From assembly GCA_015060555.1 (NCBI GenBank), contig SUYG01000014.1, positions 62,001-126,000 of the forward strand: a DNA stretch of 64,000 nt, in the 5' to 3' direction. The notes below the pieces were generated by a model. The model had not been told where the DNA came from. It searched no databases and saw only the letters and a list, made by a program, of their open reading frames with translations. Below, in pieces: positions 24,644 to 33,685 of the stretch; positions within the stretch are counted from its first letter, which is position 1, and every line of letters starts with the position of its first letter. This DNA is from Physcousia sp015060555 (GTDB lineage Bacteria; Bacteroidota; Bacteroidia; Bacteroidales; Bacteroidaceae). The position numbers and the translations under genes are program-made.

Positions 24644-26266
24644 ATGAAAAAGATACTCCTATCATTTGTGCTGGCGCTGACGCTTGCGGCCAGTGCCCAG
24701 GAACGTAAACCACAGACGGGCTTCGACATCAGCCGTAACCTAGAGGTGTTCGCAGACATCTACCGTCAGCTGGATATGTACTATGTCGATACCCTCTCTG
24801 CTGATACCGCTGTGCGATGGGCTATCGACGGGATGCTCTCGGAAATAGATCCCTTCACGATCTACTATCCAGGTGATGACGAGGAAGAGCTGAAGACGAT
24901 GACCACGGGACGCTATGCTGGCATCGGTGCCATCATCCGTCCCTATAAACAGGAAGACAGGGCTGCTATCGAAGAACCTTACGAGGGAAGCCCGGCACAG
25001 GAGGCCGGCGTACGGGCCGGTGATGTTATCCTGACCATCGACGGGAAGGATGTCAAGGGCTGGCCCATATCGGAGGTGAGCAAGAATCTGCGTGGTGAGG
25101 CCGGAACGACTTTTGAACTGTGTGTGAAGCGCGAAGGCGAGAAGAAACCTTTGGCGTTCAAGATTACACGCCGACAGATACAGACGCCGGCCGTGCCCTG
25201 GTACGGCATCGTGGATGAGCAGGCCCATGTGGGCTACCTCTATTTGTCGAGCGTCACCGATCACTGTTCGCGCGATGTGCGTTATGCTGTTACTGAGTTG
25301 AAGCAGCAGGGCATGGAACGGCTCATCATCGACCTGCGCGACAACCCTGGCGGTGCCGTCGTGGAGGCTGTGGAGATTGTGGGGATGTTCGTGCCGCGCG
25401 GAAGCCTGGTGGTATCTACACGTGGGAAGGTGGAGTCGATGTGCCATGAATACCGCACTCCAGCAGAGCCTATCGACACCGTGATGCCGTTGGCCGTGCT
25501 GGTGAATGGCGGTTCCGCCTCGGCATCTGAGATTATCAGTGGCGCCCTGCAGGATTTGGATCGTGCTGTCATCCTTGGCCAGCGCACCTATGGTAAAGGT
25601 CTTGTGCAAGGTATCCGGGAGCTACCCTATCATGGTCACCTCAAGATTACGACCGCCCGTTATTACATCCCTTCCGGACGCTGCATCCAGGCCTATGACT
25701 ATCGCCATCGCACCATTGACGGCGCTGCCACGACGTTGCCTGACAGCCTGACGCGCGAATTCCATACCCGTCTGGGTCGTCCTGTGCGCGATGGCGGCGG
25801 AATACTCCCGGACAGTGTCCTCGTGGTGGACAGTGTGCCTACAATGGTCTATGATCTCTACAACTCTGATGCGTTTTTCAACTATGCCAATCACTTTGTG
25901 GCCGCCCATCCTTCTGTCGTAGCACCGGCAGACTTCCACCTTACGGATGAAGACTACGCTGCCTTCGTGGATGCTATAGCGGCCAGCGACTTCACCTATA
26001 ACGCCCGCTCCGTTGCTGCCTTGAATCAGGTGCGTCAGGTGGCGCGCATCGAAGGACGCTATGAGGAGGTGCAGGAAGATTTCAACCGCCTCGAGGCCAA
26101 ACTAAAGGCCAATAACCTGCGCGCAGACCTCGAACGTTTCCGCTCGCACATTCAGAAATATCTGGAAACAGAACTCGTCAGCCGCTACTACTACCAGCGT
26201 GGCGCGCTGCAGCACCAGGCGCAGAATGACAAGGCCATTCGTAAAGCTGTGGAGACTTTGCGTTGA
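24644..26266 (+). CDS. S41 family C-terminal processing peptidase (CtpA-like), secreted
   Basis: 540 residues from ATG 24644, chosen because MKKILLSFVLALTLAASAQ is a clear signal peptide; the upstream frame overlaps pfkB. PDZ domain at about residues 85-170 (GSPAQEAGVRAGDVILTIDGKDV), then the S41 catalytic core: DLRDNPGGAVVEAVEI, catalytic Ser in NGGSASASEI, catalytic Lys in GQRTYGKGLVQ. A helical C-terminal extension follows. Acts in the periplasm on protein C-termini. Its stop codon abuts the stop of convergent recO with no spacer. Confidence 0.94.
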   Translation: MKKILLSFVLALTLAASAQERKPQTGFDISRNLEVFADIYRQLDMYYVDTLSADTAVRWAIDGMLSEIDPFTIYYPGDDEEELKTMTTGRYAGIGAIIRPYKQEDRAAIEEPYEGSPAQEAGVRAGDVILTIDGKDVKGWPISEVSKNLRGEAGTTFELCVKREGEKKPLAFKITRRQIQTPAVPWYGIVDEQAHVGYLYLSSVTDHCSRDVRYAVTELKQQGMERLIIDLRDNPGGAVVEAVEIVGMFVPRGSLVVSTRGKVESMCHEYRTPAEPIDTVMPLAVLVNGGSASASEIISGALQDLDRAVILGQRTYGKGLVQGIRELPYHGHLKITTARYYIPSGRCIQAYDYRHRTIDGAATTLPDSLTREFHTRLGRPVRDGGGILPDSVLVVDSVPTMVYDLYNSDAFFNYANHFVAAHPSVVAPADFHLTDEDYAAFVDAIAASDFTYNARSVAALNQVRQVARIEGRYEEVQEDFNRLEAKLKANNLRADLERFRSHIQKYLETELVSRYYYQRGALQHQAQNDKAIRKAVETLR

Positions 26267-26986
26267 CTATTCAAACACTTCAGCCAACACCTCTAAGCTG
26301 CGGCTTTCTGGAAACTCGGGGATGTGCAGGCGGTAGAACTCTGTGACAATTTCCAGCGCCCGATGGCGCAAGGCGTGGTTAAGTCCAACGGCGCGCATCG
26401 ATCGCAGGTCCATACGCAGGAACTTGGGGACGAGTGCAGACTCCTCGGGCTCAAGATAATATATATGGTACGGGCGCACGCGTGAGAAGGTCGCGGCCTG
26501 TAGGTCGAAATAGCAGCCTTCCTCCCAGTCCTCCACATTGGGAAGGAAACCCAGAAAACGCGTCAGGTGAAGCAGGAACACAATGTGGAAGTTGACGAAC
26601 TGGTCGTCTCGCTCATCGAACCACGACAGTGCCTTCGTCACGAACTCGAAGAGTGGGCGGTTCTCCTGCTCTCGACGTAGGGCGTGATACAGGAACTCGC
26701 TGAGAAATAAGCTCATGGCCGTCTTGCGCGGCTCTATCGTCAGCGTTCGCCATGGCTGCCACAGCGACAACTCCTTGGGGCGTTGAAGGGCCGTCTTCAC
26801 GTTGGGCTGCCATGCGACCTCCACCAGTGCCAATGGCTGCCACGCACTGGCTTTGATGCCGTTGCGCCCGATGCGCGACTGCGGCACGATAAATGGCACC
26901 ACGCCGGCAGCCTCAGTGAAGATATCTACGATGATGCGATGATCGCCGTAGCGAAGAGAATGAAGGACGATTCCATGGCTGCGCAT
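26267..26986 (-). CDS. recO: DNA repair protein RecO
   Basis: 239 residues. Loads RecA onto SSB-coated gaps with RecR. N-terminal OB-fold segment GIVLHSLRYGDHRIIVDIFTEAAGVV is diagnostic. The helical C-terminal part lacks the four-cysteine zinc cluster of some RecO proteins, as is common in Bacteroidetes. The -7 box (TACTTTTG, minus strand 26991-26998) ends 4 nt from the ATG, so the mRNA may be leaderless. Convergent with the S41 gene, no terminator visible between them. Confidence 0.92.
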   Translation of the reverse strand: MRSHGIVLHSLRYGDHRIIVDIFTEAAGVVPFIVPQSRIGRNGIKASAWQPLALVEVAWQPNVKTALQRPKELSLWQPWRTLTIEPRKTAMSLFLSEFLYHALRREQENRPLFEFVTKALSWFDERDDQFVNFHIVFLLHLTRFLGFLPNVEDWEEGCYFDLQAATFSRVRPYHIYYLEPEESALVPKFLRMDLRSMRAVGLNHALRHRALEIVTEFYRLHIPEFPESRSLEVLAEVFE

Positions 26987-26990
26987 GGGA

Positions 26991-26998
26991 CAAAAGTA
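26991..26998 (-). promoter_or_regulatory. -7 box of recO
   Basis: TACTTTTG on the minus strand, 4 nt before the recO ATG. Confidence 0.6.
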
Positions 26999-27069
26999 GC
27001 AAAAAATGACGAATAGAGCCCTTAGAAAGGTTGAAAATTATTGGTAAGATAATATTTTTTGTGGAAATG

Positions 27070-27101
27070 TTTGGCGCGTATTGTTTTTTACCGTACCTTT
27101 G
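27070..27101 (+). promoter_or_regulatory. Promoter of tRNA-Glu and rpsT
   Basis: TTTG at 27070-27073, 20 nt, TACCTTTG at 27094-27101: an exact Bacteroidetes -33/-7 pair 20 nt before the tRNA. Confidence 0.8.
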
Positions 27102-27121
27102 CACCCGCAAAATAAGCCGCC

Positions 27122-27193
27122 GGTCCATTCGTCTATCGGTTAGGACGAGAGATTTTCATTCTCTAAAGAGCAGTTCGACTCTGCTATGGACTA
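27122..27193 (+). tRNA. tRNA-Glu (anticodon TTC)
   Basis: 72 nt without CCA. Acceptor GGTCCAT / ATGGACT with discriminator A, anticodon loop TTTTCAT (TTC) on stem AGAGA/TCTCT, T arm AGCAGTTCGACTCTGCT. It lies 43 nt upstream of rpsT and probably shares its promoter. Confidence 0.95.
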
Positions 27194-27236
27194 CAAATAA
27201 ACGTAAATAGTAAATATAGTCAAATCGTAAATTGAA

Positions 27237-27491
27237 ATGGCAAATCATAAGTCGTCATTAAAGAGAATCCGTCAGGAGCAGAAGCGCCGCCTGCACAACC
27301 GCTACTATGCGAAGGCTATGCGCGCTGCCGTACGTACACTCCGTGCTACCACGGACAAGGCTGAGGCCGAGAAGCAGTATCCCGTTGTCCAGAAGATGCT
27401 GGATAAACTGGCAAAGGTGAACATCATTCACAAGAACAAGGCTTCCAACCTCAAGTCTAAATTAGCTCGTCATATCCAGAAGCTTGGATAA
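27237..27491 (+). CDS. rpsT: 30S ribosomal protein S20
   Basis: 84 residues, basic and helical: MANHKSSLKRIRQEQKRRLH at the N-terminus and HKNKASNLKSKLARHIQ at the C-terminus are family signatures. Binds 16S rRNA in the small subunit. Probably co-transcribed with the tRNA-Glu; followed by two hairpins, the second a strong terminator. Confidence 0.97.
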   Translation: MANHKSSLKRIRQEQKRRLHNRYYAKAMRAAVRTLRATTDKAEAEKQYPVVQKMLDKLAKVNIIHKNKASNLKSKLARHIQKLG

Positions 27492-27522
27492 GACATCTCG
27501 TTAGCAAATATTTCCATCCTCC

Positions 27523-27542
27523 GTTTGGACGTCAGTCCAAAC
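27523..27542 (+). terminator. Hairpin downstream of rpsT
   Basis: GTTTGGAC, GTCA, GTCCAAAC; a TTTTT run follows 14 nt later. Possibly a weak first terminator or 3' stabiliser. Confidence 0.5.
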
Positions 27543-27572
27543 AAGTCCATAGCAAATTTTTAATACTTCCGT

Positions 27573-27613
27573 GAGAACAACGGGCCGTGAGGTTCATTGT
27601 TCTCTTTTTTTGT
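27573..27613 (+). terminator. rpsT intrinsic terminator
   Basis: GAGAACAA ... TTGTTCTC stem closed by a GC-rich loop, followed immediately by an uninterrupted T run. Confidence 0.82.
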
Positions 27614-27651
27614 GTCTTGCGAGAAGATATTTTGTGTCTCGTGTAACAAAA

Positions 27652-27680
27652 GTATGCGCGCGCGTGCGCGTGCGCGTGTG
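27652..27680. other. 29-nt perfectly alternating purine-pyrimidine (Z-DNA-prone) tract
   Basis: GTATGCGCGCGCGTGCGCGT and onward, mostly CG/TG steps, without a break in purine-pyrimidine alternation. It lies ~60 bp upstream of the gyrB -7 box. Confidence 0.75.
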
Positions 27681-27704
27681 AAAAGCTGTTAAAAGGGCGA
27701 AATC

Positions 27705-27735
27705 TTTAAACTTTAAACTTTAAACTTTAAACTAT
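27705..27735. repeat. TTTAAAC heptamer array at the gyrB promoter
   Basis: Four units of CTTTAAA end 6 nt before the gyrB -7 box, so they cover the -33 region. Confidence 0.75.
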
Positions 27736-27741
27736 TCTTAC

Positions 27742-27749
27742 TATCTTTG
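27742..27749 (+). promoter_or_regulatory. -7 box of gyrB
   Basis: TATCTTTG, 20 nt before ATG 27770. Confidence 0.65.
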
Positions 27750-27769
27750 CACGCAAAACGAGCTATATA

Positions 27770-29740
27770 TTGAATATGGAAGAAGAAATCAAGAATGGCG
27801 CAAATTACAGCGCGAGTAACATTCAGGTCCTGGAAGGCTTAGAGGCTGTACGTAAGCGTCCAGCGATGTATATCGGTGACATCAGCGAGAAAGGTCTTCA
27901 TCATCTCGTCTATGAAACCGTCGATAACTCCATCGATGAGGCCCTGGCAGGCTACTGCACCCACATCGAGGTCACCATCAACGAGGACAATAGCATCACT
28001 GTACAGGACAACGGACGTGGTATTCCAGTGGATATGCACGAGAAGGAGCATAAGAGCGCCCTGGAAGTTGTCATGACAGTGCTCCACGCCGGCGGTAAGT
28101 TCGACAAGGGCTCGTATAAGGTTTCCGGTGGTCTCCACGGCGTAGGTGTGAGTTGCGTGAACGCCCTTTCCACGCACATGCTCAGCCAGGTGTTCCGCGA
28201 TGGTAAAATCTATCAGCAGGAATATGAGAAGGGTAAGCCGCTCTATGATGTGAAGGTCGTGGGAGAGACGAATCTGCGCGGCACACGCCAGCAGTTCTGG
28301 CCCGATGGCAGCATCTTCATCACTACAGAGTATAAGTACGATATCCTGGCCAACCGCATGCGTGAGCTGGCATTCCTGAATGCCGGTATTACCATCACGC
28401 TGACAGATATGCGCCCCGACGATGAGGGCAATACGCGTCAGGATGTGTTCTACAGTAAGGACGGCCTTCAGGAGTTCGTGCGCTACATCGACAGCACTCG
28501 CACACACCTCTTCAACGATGTCATCTACCTGAACACCGAGAAGCAGGGCATTCCCATTGAGTGCGCCATCATGTACAACACCGCCTACAGCGAGAACCTC
28601 CACTCCTACGTCAACAATATCAACACCATCGAGGGTGGTACCCACCTGCAGGGCTTCCGCATGGCGCTGACGCGTACACTGAAGAAATATGCAGAGGAAC
28701 AGTGTGCCAAGGAATTGGAGAAGTTGGAGAAGAACAAGGTGGAGATTTCCGGTGAGGACTTCCGTGAAGGACTCACAGCTGTCATCAGCATCAAGGTGGC
28801 AGAACCCCAGTTCGAAGGCCAAACCAAGACGAAGCTGGGCAACAGCGAAGTCGCAGGTGCCGTGCAGCAGGCTGTCGGCGAGGCTCTCTCCAACTATCTT
28901 GAAGAGCACCCGAAAGAGGCTAAACTCATCGTGGACAAGGTTATCTTGGCAGCTACGGCGCGTGTGGCAGCCCGCAAGGCACGTGAAAGTGTACAGCGCA
29001 AGTCTCCGCTCTCGGGTGGCGGACTTCCGGGCAAACTCGCCGACTGCAGCGACCGTGACCCCGCCAACTGCGAGATGTTCATCGTCGAGGGTGACTCCGC
29101 AGGCGGCAGTGCCAAGCAGGGTCGTAACCGTCACTTCCAGGCTATCCTCCCTATCCGCGGTAAGATCTTCAATGTGGAGCGCGTGATGTGGCATAAGGCC
29201 TTCGAGCATGAGGAGGTCAACAACATCATCCAGGCTCTCGGCGTGCGCTACGGTCTCGGTGATGACAGCAAGGAAGCCAACTACGACAAACTGCGCTACC
29301 ACAAGATTGTCATCATGACCGATGCCGATGTCGATGGCTATCACATCGACACCCTCCTGATGACGCTCTTCTATCGTTATATGCCTGAACTCATCCAGAA
29401 AGGCCACCTCTACATCGCCACTCCACCTCTCTACCGCTGTAAGAAAGGTAAGATTGAAGAGTACTGCTACAACGACCAGCAGCGTATGCAGTTCCTTATG
29501 AAGTACAACGATGGTCAGGAACAAGGCGTCTATACCCAGCGCTACAAAGGTCTGGGTGAGATGAATCCCGAGCAGCTTTGGGAGACTACCATGAACCCCG
29601 AGACACGCCTCTTGAAGCAAGTGACCATTGAGGATGCTGCCGGTGCCGACTATGTTTTCTCCATGCTCATGGGTGAGGATGTCGCTCCGCGCCGCGAGTT
29701 CATTGAGAAGAACGCTAACTACGCAAACATTGATGCATAG
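27770..29740 (+). CDS. gyrB: DNA gyrase subunit B
   Basis: 656 residues (654 if ATG 27776 is used; both starts are possible). ATPase subunit of the supercoiling topoisomerase. GHKL ATPase: VRKRPAMYIGD, DNSIDEALAG, GLHGVGVSCVNALS. Toprim domain: EGDSAGGSA and DADVDGYHI. C-terminal GyrA-contact region with QRYKGLGEMNPEQLW. Length is that of the short (~650 aa) Bacteroidetes type. Monocistronic: own promoter and a strong bidirectional terminator 41 nt downstream. Confidence 0.97.
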   Translation: MNMEEEIKNGANYSASNIQVLEGLEAVRKRPAMYIGDISEKGLHHLVYETVDNSIDEALAGYCTHIEVTINEDNSITVQDNGRGIPVDMHEKEHKSALEVVMTVLHAGGKFDKGSYKVSGGLHGVGVSCVNALSTHMLSQVFRDGKIYQQEYEKGKPLYDVKVVGETNLRGTRQQFWPDGSIFITTEYKYDILANRMRELAFLNAGITITLTDMRPDDEGNTRQDVFYSKDGLQEFVRYIDSTRTHLFNDVIYLNTEKQGIPIECAIMYNTAYSENLHSYVNNINTIEGGTHLQGFRMALTRTLKKYAEEQCAKELEKLEKNKVEISGEDFREGLTAVISIKVAEPQFEGQTKTKLGNSEVAGAVQQAVGEALSNYLEEHPKEAKLIVDKVILAATARVAARKARESVQRKSPLSGGGLPGKLADCSDRDPANCEMFIVEGDSAGGSAKQGRNRHFQAILPIRGKIFNVERVMWHKAFEHEEVNNIIQALGVRYGLGDDSKEANYDKLRYHKIVIMTDADVDGYHIDTLLMTLFYRYMPELIQKGHLYIATPPLYRCKKGKIEEYCYNDQQRMQFLMKYNDGQEQGVYTQRYKGLGEMNPEQLWETTMNPETRLLKQVTIEDAAGADYVFSMLMGEDVAPRREFIEKNANYANIDA

Positions 29741-29781
29741 TGATAGGCGCATTGCCAACGGCAGCGCACAGAAACGCTAAA

Positions 29782-29828
29782 AAATCGCCCATTTCATCGT
29801 GTCTCGTTTCCGATGAAATGGGCGATTT
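29782..29828. terminator. Bidirectional terminator between gyrB and the SpmAB-like gene
   Basis: 18-bp perfect stem AAATCGCCCATTTCATCG with its complement, 11-nt loop, T/A flanks on both sides; serves two convergent genes. Confidence 0.9.
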
Positions 29829-29846
29829 CTTTATTGGGAGGTATTC

Positions 29847-31079
29847 TTATCCGAAAAAGAGGTTGGCCACGATGATAGCGGCAATCACAGATGCCAGATC
29901 GGCGGCTAAACCGCAGGGTAGGGCATAGCGTGTGTTGCGGATTCCTACGCTGCCAAAATAGACGGCCAGGATGTAGAAGGTCGTGTCTGTGGAGCCTTGG
30001 AAGATGCAGCTCAGGCGTCCGGCAAAGGAGTCGGGTCCGTAGGTCTGCATGCACTCCAGCATCATACCACGGGCGCCGCTGCCGCTAAGAGGTTTCATGA
30101 GTGCTGTGGGTAAAGCACCTGTGATGTCGGCATGACCGCCGCAGGCCTCCACAATCCAGCCGATGCCGCTCAGTAGCCAGTCCATTGCACCCGATGCACG
30201 GAAGGCGGCGATGCCTACAAGGATGGCGATTAGGTAGGGGATGATGCCCACGGCTGTCGAGAAGCCGCCCTTGGCACCTTCGATGAAAGCGTCATATACA
30301 TTAATATGTTTGCGCACGCCCGCGAGGATGAAAGCTACGATGATGGCTAAGAGGACGATGTCGGCGACATTAGCGGAGAATACGCCCATCTCTTGCTGTG
30401 ACAAGGTTTTCGCTGCCCATGCCATGCCGGCCACGATGAGGGCGAAGACGGCCAGGGTGATGAGCACGGGGCGGTTCCACAGATTGATTCGTTGGATGGC
30501 ACCAGTGATGGCTACGCCTACGACCATTGAGATGAGTGTGGCTAAGAGAATAGGGATGAATATATCCGTGGGCTCCGCAGCGCCCATCGAGGCACGGTAG
30601 GCAAAGATGGACACGGGTACGATGGTGAGTCCGGCAGTGTTCATCACGAGGAACATAATCATGGAGTTGGAGGCGGTGTCTTTGCGCGTGTTCAGTTCTT
30701 GCAAACCCTCCATGGCCTTCAGACCTAATGGCGTGGCGGCATTGTCGAGTCCCAGCATGTTCGCTGAGAGATTCATGAAGATGTTACCTACCACGGGGTG
30801 TCCTTCGGGAATTTCGGGAAAGAGCCTTCGGAACAGAGGCCCCAACCAGCGCGCCAGCATGTTGACCACGCCACCCTGTTCGCCTATTTTCATAATACCC
30901 ATCCACAATGAGAGTATGGCGGTGAGTCCCAGGGAAATCTCAAAGCCGTTTTTTGCCGCATCCATCGTGGCATTCATGATGGCGGGAAAGACTTCTACAT
31001 CGGCGAAGAATACCAATTTCACCGTTGCTACAGCGGCAGCGATGATGAAAAATGCAATCCAAATATAGTTCAGTGCCAT
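29847..31079 (-). CDS. Fused SpmA-SpmB-like nucleoside-recognition (Gate) membrane protein
   Basis: 410 residues with about 10 hydrophobic segments. Two Gate-type halves: NGFEISLGLTAILSLWMGI ... FMNLSANMLGLDNAATPLG (SpmA-like) and EGAKGGFSTAVGIIPYLIAI ... ALMKPLSGSGARGMM (SpmB-like), joined in one chain as is common in Bacteroidetes. Inner-membrane protein; transport substrate unknown, and the spore-maturation name is historical. Next upstream gene on the same strand is GH125, 18 nt away, so the two may form an operon. Confidence 0.87.
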   Translation of the reverse strand: MALNYIWIAFFIIAAAVATVKLVFFADVEVFPAIMNATMDAAKNGFEISLGLTAILSLWMGIMKIGEQGGVVNMLARWLGPLFRRLFPEIPEGHPVVGNIFMNLSANMLGLDNAATPLGLKAMEGLQELNTRKDTASNSMIMFLVMNTAGLTIVPVSIFAYRASMGAAEPTDIFIPILLATLISMVVGVAITGAIQRINLWNRPVLITLAVFALIVAGMAWAAKTLSQQEMGVFSANVADIVLLAIIVAFILAGVRKHINVYDAFIEGAKGGFSTAVGIIPYLIAILVGIAAFRASGAMDWLLSGIGWIVEACGGHADITGALPTALMKPLSGSGARGMMLECMQTYGPDSFAGRLSCIFQGSTDTTFYILAVYFGSVGIRNTRYALPCGLAADLASVIAAIIVANLFFG

Positions 31080-31097
31080 GTTATTGTTGTATGAGAA

Positions 31098-32552
31098 TCA
31101 GAGACTGTTGAGGAGGTAGAGCTTACCATCGTTCACGAGTTTGATGATGAGCTCGCCGAAGAGCGTGTTCTGCCAGGCGAACCACTCGCGAGTGAAGTGG
31201 GTGGCATCGTCCTTGTTGAAGCTCTCGTGCATGAAGCCCGTGCCGGCATCGGTGTCCATGAGCATTCTGATGCATGCCTTGATCTCGGTGTCATCGGTGC
31301 TGGTGAAGGCTTTCATCATGATGGACATGGGCCAGGGCATATCATGCCCGATGTGCGGACCGCCGATGCCTTCACCGGCTTTTCCGCGGAAGAAGTAGGG
31401 GTTGTCCTCGCTCCATACGAAGCGGCGTGTGTTCTGGTAGATGGGGTCGCTGGCAGGCACATCGCCGAGGTAGGCCATGGCGAGCAGGGAGGGTACGTTG
31501 GCGTCGTCCATCAGGAGTTGGTTGCCGAATCCATCGATTTCGTAGGCGTAGATGGGACCGTATTTGGGGTGGATATTGATGGCGTATTTGTTCAGCGCCT
31601 CATGTACTTCGTTGGCCAGGTCGGTGCATTGTTGTGCCAGGTCTGTGCGGCCATTTACCTTCGTGAGAATCTCTGCGGCATGGCGCAGCTGTGTTACAGC
31701 CATGAAGTTGGAGGGGATGAGGAAGAGGAAGGTGGTAGCATCGTCGCTGGGACGGAAGGCTGATGCGATGAGGCCCACGGGCTTGACGGGAGCGCCCCAG
31801 CCGTTGTTGCTCATCGTGTCGAGCTGGCGTGTGGTCTTGCGCTCAAAGCGATATTTCCCGCGGTTGCCGTTTTTGTGTTGCTGGTCGTGGAATGTGGCGA
31901 GGATGTTCTGTACGGCCTTCACCCAGGCGTCGCCGAAGACGGAGGTGTCGCCCGTTACCGTCCAGTACTCATACGCCAGGCGGATGACATAGCACAACGA
32001 ATCAATTTCCCACTTGCGTTCGTGCAACTCGGGCTTCATGTCGGTGTGGTCGCTCTGCCAGGGGCCGTTGGAATCGGGCTCCTTGTTGAAGGCGTTGGCA
32101 TAGGGGTCGATATTGATGCATTTGAGTTGTCGCAGGATGACACCGGCGAGCATCCGTTGCAGATGCTTGTCCTTGGGGGCCAGCTTTACATAGGGAAACA
32201 CCTGTGCGCCTGAGTCGCGCAGCCACATTGCGTGAATGTCACCTGTATATACAAAGGTGTCGGGGTTGCCTTCGCTGTCGGATTCAGTGTAGTGTACCGT
32301 TGTGTCAATGGTATTGGGGAAGCAGTTGACAAACATCCATGCCAGACGCACATTCGTGAGCTGTGCCACAATCTCTCTGATCTGCTTCTCGACGGCATCG
32401 GAGCGGAACAGCCGCTCGGCGACCGCTGGGCGGCTGTTGACCTTCAGCACGTCCGCTTTCTCCACGGGGATGTCTGGCTTGGCAAAGGTGCCGGCAAACA
32501 GCGGTAGTGTAAAGGAGATAAATACGAATACAAAGGATAGGAATTTCTTCAT
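31098..32552 (-). CDS. GH125 exo-alpha-1,6-mannosidase-like, secreted
   Basis: 484 residues. Signal peptide MKKFLSFVFVFISFTLPLFA. GH125 signatures: TGDIHAMWLRDSGAQVFPY, NSDGPWQSDHT-type loop (here EPDSNGPWQSDHT), YEIDGFGNQLLMDDANVPSL and GPHIGHDMPWPMSIMM. Family members remove alpha-1,6-linked mannose, e.g. from N-glycans, by inversion in an (alpha/alpha)6 barrel. Probably periplasmic. Promoter with -7 box at 32583-32590. Confidence 0.93.
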   Translation of the reverse strand: MKKFLSFVFVFISFTLPLFAGTFAKPDIPVEKADVLKVNSRPAVAERLFRSDAVEKQIREIVAQLTNVRLAWMFVNCFPNTIDTTVHYTESDSEGNPDTFVYTGDIHAMWLRDSGAQVFPYVKLAPKDKHLQRMLAGVILRQLKCINIDPYANAFNKEPDSNGPWQSDHTDMKPELHERKWEIDSLCYVIRLAYEYWTVTGDTSVFGDAWVKAVQNILATFHDQQHKNGNRGKYRFERKTTRQLDTMSNNGWGAPVKPVGLIASAFRPSDDATTFLFLIPSNFMAVTQLRHAAEILTKVNGRTDLAQQCTDLANEVHEALNKYAINIHPKYGPIYAYEIDGFGNQLLMDDANVPSLLAMAYLGDVPASDPIYQNTRRFVWSEDNPYFFRGKAGEGIGGPHIGHDMPWPMSIMMKAFTSTDDTEIKACIRMLMDTDAGTGFMHESFNKDDATHFTREWFAWQNTLFGELIIKLVNDGKLYLLNSL

Positions 32553-32582
32553 ATCTTATGCGGTATTTGCGATTGGACTGCG

Positions 32583-32590
32583 CAAAGGTA
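32583..32590 (-). promoter_or_regulatory. -7 box of the GH125 gene
   Basis: TACCTTTG on the minus strand, 30 nt before ATG 32552. Confidence 0.6.
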
Positions 32591-32610
32591 GGTAAAAAGA
32601 ACGTTTTTTG

Positions 32611-32644
32611 AAAACTTTAAGCTTTCAACTTTAGGCTTTCAACG
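32611..32644. repeat. AACTTTA/GCTTTCA repeat in divergent promoter region
   Basis: AACTTTAAGCTTTCAACTTT then AGGCTTTCAAC: two ~14-bp units between the divergent GH125 and aldo/keto reductase promoters. Confidence 0.5.
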
Positions 32645-32653
32645 AATTATTCG

Positions 32654-32661
32654 TACCTTTG
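32654..32661 (+). promoter_or_regulatory. -7 box of the aldo/keto reductase gene
   Basis: TACCTTTG, 31 nt before ATG 32693. Confidence 0.6.
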
Positions 32662-32692
32662 TCGCAGAAATCTACCCAAAAAGTCCGATAAG

Positions 32693-33649
32693 ATGGAATT
32701 AATTCGTACTTATGAAGCTGATGTGCGACGCTATGATGCGTCAGAAACGCTTTATGCCCGCTGTGGTCTCAGTGGTGTCCTCTTGCCGCGCTTGAGCCTT
32801 GGCTTCTGGCACAACTTCGGAGGCGACGATCCCTTCGAGCGCAGTCGCGCCATTACCCGCTACGCCTTCGACCACGGCATCACGCATTTTGACTTGGCCA
32901 ACAACTATGGTCCACCCTATGGTTCTGCCGAGGAGACATTGGGGCGTCTGATGGACGAGGATTTCCGTCCGTATCGCGACGAGCTGTTCATTGCTACTAA
33001 AGCGGGTTATGATATGTGGCCGGGGCCTTACGGCAACTGGGGCTCTCGCAAGTACCTGATGGCCAGCCTCGACCAGAGCCTGCGTCGGATGCACCTGGAC
33101 TATGTCGATCTCTTCTACAGTCACCGCTACGACCCAGCCACGCCGCTGGAAGAAACTTTGCAGGCTCTCGTTGATATCGTCCGTTCTGGAAAGGCATTAT
33201 ATATAGGTATATCGCGCTGGCCATTGGAGGCTTTGAAGCGGGCTGATGAATACCTGCGTGAACGCGACGTTCCTTTGTTAATCTATCAGGGCCGCCTGAA
33301 CCTGCTCGACCGTGAACCGATGGACGAGGGCATCCTGGACTACTGCCATGAACACGGCATCGGGTTCATCGCCTTCTCCCCATTGGCACAGGGTCTGCTA
33401 ACAGACCGCTATCTCAATGGCATTCCGACAGATTCTCGTATGGCCAAAAACCACTTCCTGAAGGAGGAACGTCTCACGCCGGAGCTGATGCAGTTCCTCC
33501 TTCAGTTAAAAGCCGATGCCGAAGCGTGTGGGCAGTCGATGGCGGAGTACGCCTTGCGCTGGATTCTCTGTCAGCGCGGCGTCACCTCAGTCCTTGTCGG
33601 AGCCAGCTCCACAGAGCAGCTCGTCAAGAACCTTCGCTGTCTGCTTTAA
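32693..33649 (+). CDS. Aldo/keto reductase (YghZ/Kvbeta-like)
   Basis: 318 residues. NADPH-dependent TIM-barrel carbonyl reductase. Catalytic tetrad segments visible: FDLANNYGPPYGSAE (Asp, Tyr), FIATKAGYDMWPGPYG (Lys) and DLFYSHRYDP (His). The PGPYGNWGSRKYL loop is characteristic of YghZ-type L-glyceraldehyde-3-phosphate reductases. The C-terminal cofactor segment is GVTSVLVGASSTEQLVKNL. Cytoplasmic; physiological substrate unknown. Single gene with its own promoter. Confidence 0.93.
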   Translation: MELIRTYEADVRRYDASETLYARCGLSGVLLPRLSLGFWHNFGGDDPFERSRAITRYAFDHGITHFDLANNYGPPYGSAEETLGRLMDEDFRPYRDELFIATKAGYDMWPGPYGNWGSRKYLMASLDQSLRRMHLDYVDLFYSHRYDPATPLEETLQALVDIVRSGKALYIGISRWPLEALKRADEYLRERDVPLLIYQGRLNLLDREPMDEGILDYCHEHGIGFIAFSPLAQGLLTDRYLNGIPTDSRMAKNHFLKEERLTPELMQFLLQLKADAEACGQSMAEYALRWILCQRGVTSVLVGASSTEQLVKNLRCLL

Positions 33650-33685
33650 CCCTTATTCTTCACACAGAACGAGGGCTGGCATTCC

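Noticed and set aside
27839..29758. 639-residue antisense frame opposite gyrB
   Set aside because: A shadow of GC-rich codon bias; the gyrB protein is fully conserved and the antisense peptide shows no recognisable domain.
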